Shown: positions 8,505 through 15,711 of the stretch, in pieces
How the letters are laid out: every line of letters starts with the position of its first letter
How positions within the stretch are numbered: position 1 is the stretch's first letter
From: Sphaerisporangium sp040685555
Lineage (GTDB): Bacteria > Actinomycetota > Actinomycetes > Streptosporangiales > Streptosporangiaceae
DNA length: 64,000 nucleotides
Direction: 5' to 3'
Assembly (NCBI RefSeq): GCF_040685555.1
Contig: NZ_JBFBIK010000029.1
Coordinates: 7,311 to 71,310, forward strand
Program-made: the position numbers and the translations under genes
Notes under the pieces: model-generated
What the model was told of the DNA's origin: nothing
The model's database searches: none
Seen by the model: the letters and a program-made list of their open reading frames with translations, nothing else

Positions 8505-9844
8505 GTGACTTCCCCCAACATGCCGTGACGCGTTCCGCCAAGCTGGCGACGCTCCCTCTGGGGTTCGCCGGCCGCACCGCTCTCGGGCTTGGCAAACGGA
8601 TCGGTGGGAAGTCCGCCGAGATCGTCGCCCAGGAGATCCAGCAGCGCACCTCCGACCAGGTCTTCCGCGTCCTCGGCGAGCTCAAGGGCGGCGCGATGAA
8701 GCTCGGCCAGGCTCTGTCGATCTTCGAGGCGGCGCTCCCGTCCGAGATCGCCGGGCCCTACCGGGCGACGTTGACCAAGCTGCAGGACGCGGCGCCACCG
8801 CTGCCCGCGTCCACGGTGCACGCGGTCCTCACCGAGCAACTCGGCGACGACTGGCGGGAGAACTTCCTTGCGTTCGACGACACCCCCACCGCCGCGGCCT
8901 CGATCGGCCAGGTGCACAAGGCCGTCTGGCACGACGGCCGCGAGGTGGCCGTCAAGATCCAGTATCCCGGCGCGGGCAAGGCGCTGCTGGCCGACTTCAA
9001 CCAGCTCGCGCGCCTCGGGAAGCTGTTCGGGGTGCTGCTGCCGGGGCTCGACATCAAGGCCGTCGTGGGCGAGCTGAGAGAGCGCATTTCCGAGGAGCTC
9101 GACTACCTGCGGGAGGCGGAGGCCCAGCACGGCTTCGCCATGGCGTTCCACGACGACCCCGACTTCCGCGTGCCGGACGTCATCGCCGCCAACGAGCAGA
9201 TCCTGGTCACCGAGTGGATGGACGGCACGCCGCTCTCCAAGATCATCACTGACGGCACCAAGGAGCAGCGCGACCGGGCCGGGCTGCTGTTCGTGCGCTT
9301 CCTGTTCAGCTCCCCCGCCCGCGCCGGCATGCTGCACGCCGACCCTCACCCCGGCAACTTCCGCATATTGCCCGACGGCCGCCTCGGGGTTCTCGACTTC
9401 GGCGCGGTGAACCGCATGCCCGACGGCTACCCCGAGGTCTTCGGCACGCTGACCCGCATCTTCAACAAGGGCGACATGGGCACCGTCGTCCAGGGCCTTC
9501 GCGACGAGGGGTTCATCCGTCCCCACATCGAGGTCGACACCGAGGCGCTGCGCGCCTTCCTCGCCCCCTACGTCGAGCCGACGCAGGTGGAGGAGTTCAC
9601 CTTCAGCAGGGAGTGGCTCCAGCGGCAGGTCGCGACCGTGACCGACCTGCGCCCGACGAATGTGGTGCGCCAGCTCAACCTGCCGCCCTCGTACGTGCTG
9701 ATCAACCGCGTACACGCCGCGGGCATCGGTGTGCTGTGCCAGCTCGGCGCCACGGCGCGCTTCCGCGACGAGGTCGTGCGATGGGTTCCCGGCTTCTCCG
9801 ACGACGACCCCGAAGGCAGGTCCACCGCCCTCGCCGCCTCCTGA
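8501..9844 (+). CDS. AarF/UbiB (ABC1) family atypical kinase
   Basis: A 447-aa ABC1/UbiB-family kinase-like protein. It shows the diagnostic KxGQ motif (MKLGQALSIFE), the Ala-rich loop TAAASIGQVHKA replacing the glycine-rich loop, the VAVKIQYPG lysine, the catalytic segment HADPHPGNF and the DFG equivalent LDFGAVNRM. Family members support lipid/isoprenoid metabolism; the actinobacterial role is not settled. The GTG start overlaps the ThiF stop (GTGA), so the two proteins are probably made together. Confidence 0.93.
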   Translation: MSDFPQHAVTRSAKLATLPLGFAGRTALGLGKRIGGKSAEIVAQEIQQRTSDQVFRVLGELKGGAMKLGQALSIFEAALPSEIAGPYRATLTKLQDAAPPLPASTVHAVLTEQLGDDWRENFLAFDDTPTAAASIGQVHKAVWHDGREVAVKIQYPGAGKALLADFNQLARLGKLFGVLLPGLDIKAVVGELRERISEELDYLREAEAQHGFAMAFHDDPDFRVPDVIAANEQILVTEWMDGTPLSKIITDGTKEQRDRAGLLFVRFLFSSPARAGMLHADPHPGNFRILPDGRLGVLDFGAVNRMPDGYPEVFGTLTRIFNKGDMGTVVQGLRDEGFIRPHIEVDTEALRAFLAPYVEPTQVEEFTFSREWLQRQVATVTDLRPTNVVRQLNLPPSYVLINRVHAAGIGVLCQLGATARFRDEVVRWVPGFSDDDPEGRSTALAAS

Positions 9845-9906
9845 GCCAGGGTCCACCACACCCGTCAGGTGGCGGTGCGCAACCCGTATTCGAATGAACG
9901 CGAAGA

Positions 9907-9932
9907 GGCGGATCCCGCTTACCGGATCCGCC
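9907..9932. terminator. Rho-independent terminator between aarF and the whiB7 unit
   Basis: A perfect 9-bp stem (9907-9915 with 9924-9932) and 8-nt loop, followed by a mildly T-rich stretch on the + strand. It lies 60 bp after the AarF stop and could serve convergent transcripts from both sides. Confidence 0.65.
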
Positions 9933-10014
9933 CCTTGAATTGTTACTCGCACGCGATGGTCATGGCCGTTCCACGAGCATGCGGGGCCATGATCAAATGC
10001 GTGCCGTCATCGCG

Positions 10015-10209
10015 TCACGCCATGCGCGCGAGCGCCTGCCGAAGGCGTACGGAAGCACGTTCGGCCTGCTTGCGGGCCCTTCGCACGCGCAAGATCCGGT
10101 TGACGAGCCGTTGCTCCTCAGCCTCGCGGTGAAGGGTTTGTATTCGGTCTTGAACCAGTTCTTTGTACATATACGGCATCTCGCTGGTCCAAGAAGGAAT
10201 GGTGGTCAT
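10015..10209 (-). CDS. Small basic helical protein downstream of whiB7
   Basis: A 64-aa, strongly charged (Arg/Glu-rich) protein predicted almost entirely helical after a short N-terminal MTTIPSWTSEMPYMYK segment; the LHREAEEQRLVNRILRVRRARKQ stretch is likely coiled coil. ATG preceded by AAAGGA. It lies 53 bp downstream of whiB7 in the same direction with no terminator seen between, so it may be co-transcribed and induced with it. Not a family I can name. Confidence 0.6.
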   Translation of the reverse strand: MTTIPSWTSEMPYMYKELVQDRIQTLHREAEEQRLVNRILRVRRARKQAERASVRLRQALARMA

Positions 10210-10262
10210 CGGGGTGGTCCTTTCGAAGTCTTCGGGCTTGCTAAGAAGGGGTACGAGGTGTT

Positions 10263-10532
10263 TCAGGCTGCGACCGGGGTCTTGCGGGGACGCCCACGCG
10301 GCCTCTTCTTGGGAACGACGGTGCCCCTGAGAACGAGCTCACCGCCCCAGACGCCCCACGGCTCCTCGCGCTCCAGCGCGCGGGCCAGGCAGGCCTTCTG
10401 GATCGGGCACCCACCACAGAGTGCCTTGGCGAACTCGACGTCGTCGGGGGACTCGGCGAACCACAGGTCGGGGTCGGTACGACACGGGATATCGGCTTCG
10501 TCGACCAGGTCCATGGTCGTCCAAACCGCCAT
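10263..10532 (-). CDS. whiB7: WhiB7 (WblC) iron-sulfur transcriptional regulator
   Basis: A WhiB-type [4Fe-4S] protein of about 89 aa with four cluster cysteines (Cys17, Cys39, Cys42, Cys48 in the C-x2-C-x5-C arrangement), the WGVWGG turn that contacts the principal sigma factor, and a C-terminal AT-hook (RPRGRPRK). The AT-hook and short length identify the WhiB7/WblC class, the activator of intrinsic antibiotic resistance. ATG 10532 is preferred over GTG 10541 because AAAGG sits eight bases upstream. It is preceded by a long leader with a translated upstream ORF and terminator, so expression is probably controlled by attenuation and autoactivation. Confidence 0.93.
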   Translation of the reverse strand: MAVWTTMDLVDEADIPCRTDPDLWFAESPDDVEFAKALCGGCPIQKACLARALEREEPWGVWGGELVLRGTVVPKKRPRGRPRKTPVAA

Positions 10533-10611
10533 CTGCGTCACCTTTCTGTCTGCTGGTTGATCTGGTCTTTTACCTCTTGGGTGGTCGGATCGTGGCGGCC
10601 GAACAACAAGA

Positions 10612-10643
10612 AGGCCGCGGATCCTGGTACGGATCCGCGGCCT
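10612..10643 (-). terminator. Intrinsic terminator (attenuator) in the whiB7 leader
   Basis: A perfect 13-bp stem (10631-10643 with 10612-10624) and 6-nt loop. On the minus strand it is followed by a U-rich run (UUCUUGUUGUU). It lies 18 nt past the upstream ORF stop and about 80 nt before the whiB7 start, so it would end transcription before whiB7 unless overridden. Confidence 0.85.
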
Positions 10644-10687
10644 GGAGGCTCATTCAACCGGTCAGGTTGTGACCGGTTGCCTCCAGG
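10641..10687 (-). promoter_or_regulatory. Leader hairpin spanning the uORF stop codon (candidate antiterminator)
   Basis: Two nested perfect complementarities: an outer 8-bp stem (10680-10687 with 10641-10648) and an inner 10-bp stem (10670-10679 with 10655-10664; loop 10665-10669). The structure contains the last uORF codons and its TGA, and its 3' arm shares 3 nt with the first arm of the terminator. A ribosome reaching the uORF stop would melt it. The exact switching logic needs folding analysis. Confidence 0.65.
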
Positions 10688-11000
10688 GTGGCGGACCCTG
10701 CACCCCACCATTGGCGGTGCTCGTGGTCAGCGGGTCGCCGGCCTGTCGCTCGAAAGCGATCGGGTGCACGGTGACCATGGCGGTGTCGCCGTAGGCGAAG
10801 GCGTCCGAGCCCAGGGCAGCCTGGACGCGGGCAGTCTTCTCCTGCCGAAGTTTTGCCGGGCCATCAGCCGTGAGGCCAAGGGTCATGGGCGCGATCGGAG
10901 CGGTCAGGCTCCGCTCAGCTCCGGTGGGAACGACGGTGCGGCTGCTCCGCAGGGAAGCGAGCCACGGCGTGGCGAACGTCGAAATCGAAATCGTCTTCAC
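10662..11000 (-). CDS. whiB7 upstream ORF (leader peptide)
   Basis: A 112-codon GTG-started frame with a strong ribosome site (GGGAGGTGA at 11006-11014). It begins in the predicted whiB7 leader and ends 18 nt before the attenuator hairpin. The product starts MKTISISTFATPWLASL and is Ser/Thr/Ala-rich with a Pro-rich tail (GPPPWRQPVTT); no domain is recognised. Position and ribosome site fit the uORF-mediated control described for whiB7/wblC genes, where ribosome stalling by antibiotics changes leader folding. It may act only as a translation sensor rather than as a functional protein. Confidence 0.7.
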   Translation of the reverse strand: MKTISISTFATPWLASLRSSRTVVPTGAERSLTAPIAPMTLGLTADGPAKLRQEKTARVQAALGSDAFAYGDTAMVTVHPIAFERQAGDPLTTSTANGGVQGPPPWRQPVTT

Positions 11001-11061
11001 GGTGGTCACCTCCCAATCGAGTGCGGGGTCGGACGGGGATCGTCCGACCGGCTTGTGCATG

Positions 11062-11099
11062 ACTCTAAACGCGGACCACGCAGCCCGGCAACACATTTT
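11062..11099 (-). promoter_or_regulatory. Predicted whiB7 promoter with AT-rich WhiB7 site
   Basis: On the minus strand, TTGCCG (11091-11086) and TAGAGT (11067-11062) are spaced by 18 bp as -35 and -10 elements. An AAAAT block (11099-11095) lies three bases upstream of the -35, where the WhiB7 AT-hook is known to bind. Start of transcription would be near 11055, about 55 nt before the uORF. This supports autoactivation. Confidence 0.65.
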
Positions 11100-11111
11100 C
11101 TACCTGCGATT

Positions 11112-11984
11112 TCACGGATTCGCGACACGAATCATGCACTCCTGCACGACCGAGACCGCGAGCTCTCCGGTGGGAGTGAACATCTGCCCCTGGGCGAGCC
11201 CCCGCGCGTTGCCCGACCACGGCGACTCCTGCGCGTACAGGACCCAGTCGTCGACCTTGAGCGGGCGGTGGAACCACATGGCGTGGTCGAGGGAGGCGCC
11301 GACGACGTTCGATGCGCCCCAGGCCAGGCCGTGGGCCAGCAGCACGGTGTCGACCAGCGTGTAGTCGGAGGCGTAGGCCGCGAGCACGACGTGCAGCAGC
11401 GGGTCGTCCGGCAGGTCGGCGTCGTAGCGGAACCACACCCGCGTGTCGGAGCCGCGCAGCGAGGGGTCGCGCTGGGCCTCCCAGGTGAGCGGCGTGACGT
11501 AGCGCGAGTCCACCGGGCGCGGCTTGGCCAGCCATTCGCCCCACGGCTCCTTGTCTCCCACCAGATCGCGCATGCGGTCTTGGAAGAGCGGCAGCGTCTC
11601 GGGGTCGGGCACCGCCGGCATGCTCGCCGCCTGGTGGCTGACGCCCTCCTCGAAGATGTGGAAGGACGCGGACAGCGAGAAGATGGTCTTGCCGTGCTGG
11701 ATCGCGGCCACCCGGCGGGTCGTGAACGACCGGCCGTCGCGGACGCGCTCGACGTTGTAGACGATGGGGATCGCCGGGTCGCCCGGCCGGATGAAGTACG
11801 CGTGCAGCGAATGGACCGTGCGGTCGGAGGGCACCGTGCGCCCCGCCGCCACCAGTGCCTGCGCCGCCACCTGACCGCCGAAGACCCTCTGGATGCGCTC
11901 CTCCGGGCTCCGACCCCGGAAGATGTCACACTCGATCTGCTCCAGGTCGAGCAGGTCGAGGACCTCCTTGAGCGCCTCGTTCAC
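11112..11984 (-). CDS. tesB: Acyl-CoA thioesterase II (TesB)
   Basis: A 290-aa double-hotdog thioesterase that releases free fatty acids from acyl-CoA. Family landmarks: RVFGGQVAAQAL near residue 35, HSLHAYFIRPGD, RDGRSFTTRRVAAIQHGK, and in the second hotdog LDHAMWFHRPLKVDDWVLY. Full length. GTG start overlaps the uvrD2 stop by 4 bp, so it is co-translated with uvrD2. Confidence 0.92.
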   Translation of the reverse strand: MNEALKEVLDLLDLEQIECDIFRGRSPEERIQRVFGGQVAAQALVAAGRTVPSDRTVHSLHAYFIRPGDPAIPIVYNVERVRDGRSFTTRRVAAIQHGKTIFSLSASFHIFEEGVSHQAASMPAVPDPETLPLFQDRMRDLVGDKEPWGEWLAKPRPVDSRYVTPLTWEAQRDPSLRGSDTRVWFRYDADLPDDPLLHVVLAAYASDYTLVDTVLLAHGLAWGASNVVGASLDHAMWFHRPLKVDDWVLYAQESPWSGNARGLAQGQMFTPTGELAVSVVQECMIRVANP

Positions 11985-14047
11985 GTCACTTCCCCTCCGC
12001 GGCAGATCTCCAGCACGGCCTCGCCGTACCGCTCCAGTTTGACGCGGCCGATGCCGGCGATCGACAGCAGGGCTTCCTCGGATGTGGGGACCCGCTCGGC
12101 CATCGCCTGGAGCGTGACGTCAGTGAACACGACGTAGGCGGGCACCTTTGCCTCTTTCGCCGCGTTCGTACGCCAGAGCTTAAGGCGTTCGAGCAGGTCC
12201 TCGTCGTAGTCGGCGGGGCAGGAGGAGCAGCGGCCGAGCTTCTGCTCGGCGCCGACGGTCAGGGTCTTGCCGCAGACCCGGCACTGGATCGGAGTCGCGA
12301 CGCGGGCCTGGCCGGAGCGCCGATCCCTCGCGGGGGCGCTCGCACGGCCGACGCCGGCCGTGACGCCGGTGAGCCCGTCCAGGAAACGTGACGGGCGCCG
12401 GGCCTTGCGTCCCCCCGGCGAGCGGGCGAGCGCCCAGGACAGGTGGAGGTGGGCGCGCGCGCGGGTGATGCCGACGTAGAGCAGGCGCCGCTCCTCCTCG
12501 ATCTGCTCGGGGCTCTCGGCGTAGATGATCGGCAACATGCCGTCGGTGAGGCCGACCAGGAAGACCGCGTCCCACTCGAGCCCCTTGGCGGCGTGCAGGG
12601 AGGCGAGCGTCACGCCCTCGATCGGCGGGGCGTGCTGCTCGGTGGCGCGGCGCTCCAGCTCGGCGACGAAGCGCGGCAGGTCGCCGCCCTCGGCCGCGAG
12701 GTCCTCGGCCAGCTCGGCCAGGGCGTTCAGCGACTCCCATCGCTCGCGGGCGGTGCCGCCCCCCGGCGCCTGGGCCGTGAGGCCGATGCCGGCGAGGATG
12801 TCGTGGACGGCCTGCGCGAGCGGCTCCTCGTCGTTGGCCGAGCGGGCGGCGCCCCTCAGCAGCACGACGGCCTGCCGCACCTCGGGGCGCTCGAAGAACC
12901 GCTCGGCGCCGCGCAGGAGATAGGGGATGCCCGCCTGGGCGAACGCCTGCTCGTACACCTCGGTCTGGGCGTTGACGCGGAACAGCACGGCGATCTCGCG
13001 CGTGGGCACGCCCTGGGAGATCAGCTCCTTGACGCGCCTGGCGACGGTCTCGGCCTCGGCGGGCTCGTCGTCGCACTCGGCGAAGACGGGCTGCGGGCCC
13101 TCGGGGCGCTGCGCGACGAGCTCCAGCCGGTGGGGGGTGCGCGACTTGGCGAGCACGCTGTTGGCAAGGCCGACGACCTGGGGTGTCGAGCGGTAGTCGC
13201 GCACCAGCTTGATGACCGTGGACGAGGGATGCTCAACGGCGAAGTTGGTGAGGTAGCGCGGGGTCGCGCCGCTGAAGGAGTAGATGGTCTGGTTGGGGTC
13301 GCCGACGACGCAGATGTCGTCACGCCCGCCGAGCCAGGTGTCGAGCAGGAGCTTCTGCAGCGGGTTGACGTCCTGGTACTCGTCGACCACGAAATAGCGG
13401 TATTGCCGGCGGATCTGGCCGGCCACCTCGCCGTGCTCGGTCATCACCGCGGCGGTGAGCTCGAGGATGGTCTCGAAGTCGACCAGGTGACGCCGGCGCC
13501 GCAGCGTCTCGTACGCCTCGTACAGGCGCGCGACCTCCTCGGGAGCGATCGGGGGCGTGCGGCCGGACTTCGCGGCGAGACCGGGGTAGTCCTCCGGCCC
13601 GACCTGGGTGACCTTGGCCCACTCGATCTCGCTCGCCACGTCGCGCAGCTCCCCGCGGTCGGGGTTGCGCCGGAGCTCGCGGCAGGCCTCGATCAGAAGC
13701 GGCAGCTTGGACTCGACCACCTTCGGCGGGTCGCCGCCGATCACCCGGGGCCAGAAGTAGGTGAGCTGGCGCAGGGCGGCGGCGTGGAAGGTGCGCGTCT
13801 GGACACCGTGGGCGCCGAGCTCGCGCAGGCGCTGCTTGAGCTCGCCCGCGGCACGTGTGGTGAAGGTCACCGCCAGGACACCCTGCGCGTCGACCACACC
13901 CGTGCGGACGGCGTGGGCGATGCGGTGGGTTATGGCCCGGGTCTTGCCCGTGCCCGCGCCGGCGAGCACGCAGACCGGCCCCCGCACCGCCTCGGCCACC
14001 TCGCGCTGCTCCGGGTCGAGCCCGGCGAGGGCGTCTTCGCGCTCCAA
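11981..14047 (-). CDS. uvrD2: ATP-dependent DNA helicase UvrD2 (SF1, HRDC domain)
   Basis: A 688-aa SF1A 3'-5' helicase. Walker A is in VLAGAGTGKTRAI, motif II in VDEYQDVNPLQ, QTIYSFSGA follows, and TLASLHAAKGLEWD and YVGITRARAHL are motifs V/VI. After the helicase core comes a four-cysteine motif (CRVCGKTLT...GRCSSCPADY), then a C-terminal HRDC domain (SEEALLSIAGIGRVKLERYG). This combination is the mycobacterial UvrD2 layout. TTG start with AGGAGG five bases upstream. Role: DNA repair/unwinding. Confidence 0.93.
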   Translation of the reverse strand: MEREDALAGLDPEQREVAEAVRGPVCVLAGAGTGKTRAITHRIAHAVRTGVVDAQGVLAVTFTTRAAGELKQRLRELGAHGVQTRTFHAAALRQLTYFWPRVIGGDPPKVVESKLPLLIEACRELRRNPDRGELRDVASEIEWAKVTQVGPEDYPGLAAKSGRTPPIAPEEVARLYEAYETLRRRRHLVDFETILELTAAVMTEHGEVAGQIRRQYRYFVVDEYQDVNPLQKLLLDTWLGGRDDICVVGDPNQTIYSFSGATPRYLTNFAVEHPSSTVIKLVRDYRSTPQVVGLANSVLAKSRTPHRLELVAQRPEGPQPVFAECDDEPAEAETVARRVKELISQGVPTREIAVLFRVNAQTEVYEQAFAQAGIPYLLRGAERFFERPEVRQAVVLLRGAARSANDEEPLAQAVHDILAGIGLTAQAPGGGTARERWESLNALAELAEDLAAEGGDLPRFVAELERRATEQHAPPIEGVTLASLHAAKGLEWDAVFLVGLTDGMLPIIYAESPEQIEEERRLLYVGITRARAHLHLSWALARSPGGRKARRPSRFLDGLTGVTAGVGRASAPARDRRSGQARVATPIQCRVCGKTLTVGAEQKLGRCSSCPADYDEDLLERLKLWRTNAAKEAKVPAYVVFTDVTLQAMAERVPTSEEALLSIAGIGRVKLERYGEAVLEICRGGEVT

Positions 14048-14258
14048 CTGGGCCTCCTAACGTGCGATGCGGACAGGGGTGCTGGCATCATCCTTCCAGC
14101 AGCGAACCACGCGCGTGGCTTCTGATGTGCACAACCTAGGGCCGTACGGGCACCATCAAGGCACCTGGTTGTCCGCGACCGGAGTGCTTGCGCGTGCACA
14201 ACCAAGGCATTTTGCCCCACAATGGGATGCCATGATTCCGGGGGAAGGAAAGAGGCCC

Positions 14259-15302
14259 GTGAGAACCGCGGTAACGGTGGGATCGCTCGCTCTGGCTGCT
14301 GCCGTCGCCCTGGCACCCGCGGTCGCGTCGCCGGCCGGTGCGACGACCGCGCCAACGCCAACGCCCACCGCCACCCCCACTCCCTCCGAGGACGTGCTGG
14401 CCTCGACGGTGGTGCGCACCTACTCTTACGGGCGGCAGTCGGCGCACCAGCGCATGGACGTGTGGTGGCAGCCGGACGCGGGGCGCAGGCCGGGCGTGTT
14501 CGTCATCCACGGCGGCTGGTGGAGCGGCGGCGACAAGAAGTACATGACCGAGGTCACCCGCATGTACGCCGAGATGGGCTACACGGTCTTCAACATCAAC
14601 TACCGGCTCTCGCAGGAAGCGCCGTGGCCGGCGCAGCGCACCGACACGCTGTCGGCCATCGCCACCGCCCGCAGGCACGCCGACCTGTTCTCCTTCGACC
14701 CCGATCGCTACGTCGTCATCGGGTTCTCGGCGGGGGGCCACCTCGCGACGGCCGTCGGCACGTACAGGGACGGCCTCCCGGGGCTGCGCGGCGTCGTCGG
14801 GGTCTCCCCCGTGGTGTCCCCGCTGACCGCGTACTCCGACGGTGACGAGGGGGCCGACTTCGATCAGCGCAAGCTCCGTCAGGCCGCCATCGCGCTCGCG
14901 GGCCACTGCCGTCCGACCGGCGCGTGCGCGAAGGTCTGGTCGAGCATGGAGGTGCCCTGGCACGCGAGCGCGCACGACGCGCCCGTGCTGACCGTGCACT
15001 CCAAGGACGAGTTCGTCCCCGCCTACCAGAGCGAGTTGCTGAAGGAGCAACTCAACCAGGTGGGTGTGGCGATGAACATCCGGGTCGTGCCGGGCATCAA
15101 CCACAGCGCGCCGCTCTACCGCGAGCCTGGTGTCGCCACGGGCATCGCCGAGTGGGTCGCGGGCAAGCTCGCGCCGCCCGCCCCGCCGAAGACCGACACC
15201 CAGCAGAAGACCGCGACCCAGCGAAGGACGGCGGCCCAGCAGAAGACCGCGAGCCACCTGCCCGCTCTTCACAAGGTCAGCGCCCGGAAATCCGTCCTCT
15301 AG
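14259..15302 (+). CDS. Secreted alpha/beta hydrolase (carboxylesterase-like)
   Basis: About 347 aa from the GTG at 14259 (SD GGGGAAGGA upstream; ATG 14232 possible). A signal peptide (VGSLALAAAVALAPAVASPAGA) is followed by a Thr/Pro linker. The hydrolase domain has the oxyanion HGGWW motif (VFVIHGGWWSGGDKK), nucleophile GFSAGGHLA, and a C-terminal Asp/His pair (SKDEF...GINHSAPL). The tail is a low-complexity run of Thr/Gln/Lys repeats. Substrate unknown; the fold suggests short-chain ester hydrolysis outside the cell. Confidence 0.85.
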   Translation: MRTAVTVGSLALAAAVALAPAVASPAGATTAPTPTPTATPTPSEDVLASTVVRTYSYGRQSAHQRMDVWWQPDAGRRPGVFVIHGGWWSGGDKKYMTEVTRMYAEMGYTVFNINYRLSQEAPWPAQRTDTLSAIATARRHADLFSFDPDRYVVIGFSAGGHLATAVGTYRDGLPGLRGVVGVSPVVSPLTAYSDGDEGADFDQRKLRQAAIALAGHCRPTGACAKVWSSMEVPWHASAHDAPVLTVHSKDEFVPAYQSELLKEQLNQVGVAMNIRVVPGINHSAPLYREPGVATGIAEWVAGKLAPPAPPKTDTQQKTATQRRTAAQQKTASHLPALHKVSARKSVL

Positions 15303-15307
15303 AGTCC

Positions 15308-15334
15308 GGGAACACGAGCGATCCTCACGGTGTT
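15308..15334 (+). promoter_or_regulatory. SigR/SigH-type promoter upstream of the mycoredoxin gene
   Basis: GGGAAC (15308-15313), an 18-bp spacer, then GTT (15332-15334). This matches the GGAA-N18/19-GTT consensus of disulfide-stress sigma factors and lies 51 bp before the mycoredoxin ATG. Mycoredoxins are known targets of this regulon. Confidence 0.6.
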
Positions 15335-15384
15335 GCCAGCTAGTGCCAACGCCACTCGGAGGACGTGAAGGGATACATCACGCT

Positions 15385-15630
15385 ATGGCGCTCAAGGTCT
15401 ACACCACCAACTGGTGCGGTCCGTGCAAGCGGCTGAAGAGCCAGCTGACACGGGAAGGCATCTCCTACCAGGAGATCGACATCGAGGCCAACCCCGACGC
15501 GGCGGAGTTCGTCATGAGCGTCAACGGCGGGAACCAGGTGGTCCCCACCGTCGTGCTCGAAGACGGCACCGCACTCACCAATCCCTCCGTCATCCAGTTG
15601 AAGGGGCTGCTGGCGCGGGCGCAGGCCTGA
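15385..15630 (+). CDS. mrx1: Mycoredoxin / glutaredoxin-like thiol-disulfide protein
   Basis: An 81-aa glutaredoxin-fold protein with the dithiol active site WCGPC (Cys11, Cys14), the cis-Pro segment QVVPTVV and a C-terminal helix. Actinobacterial mycoredoxins reduce mycothiol-mixed disulfides; the Mtb relative Rv3198A lies next to uvrD2 and nudC, as here. The active site is CGPC (thioredoxin-like) rather than the CGYC I associate with Mrx1, so its redox preference may differ. A SigR-type promoter precedes it. Confidence 0.85.
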   Translation: MALKVYTTNWCGPCKRLKSQLTREGISYQEIDIEANPDAAEFVMSVNGGNQVVPTVVLEDGTALTNPSVIQLKGLLARAQA

Positions 15631-15650
15631 CGCGGCCCACGGCGGTTCAC

Positions 15651-15677
15651 CGGCGATCGGGGCTTCCCCGGTCGCCG
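15651..15677. terminator. Convergent terminator between mrx1 and nudC
   Basis: A hairpin with arms CGGCGA-tc-GGGG and CCCC-gg-TCGCCG around a 3-nt loop, followed by GTTT on the + strand. It lies between the two converging genes. Confidence 0.6.
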
Positions 15678-15711
15678 TTTCACCGCTCCCGGAGTTCGCG
15701 CCCGGAGGGCG

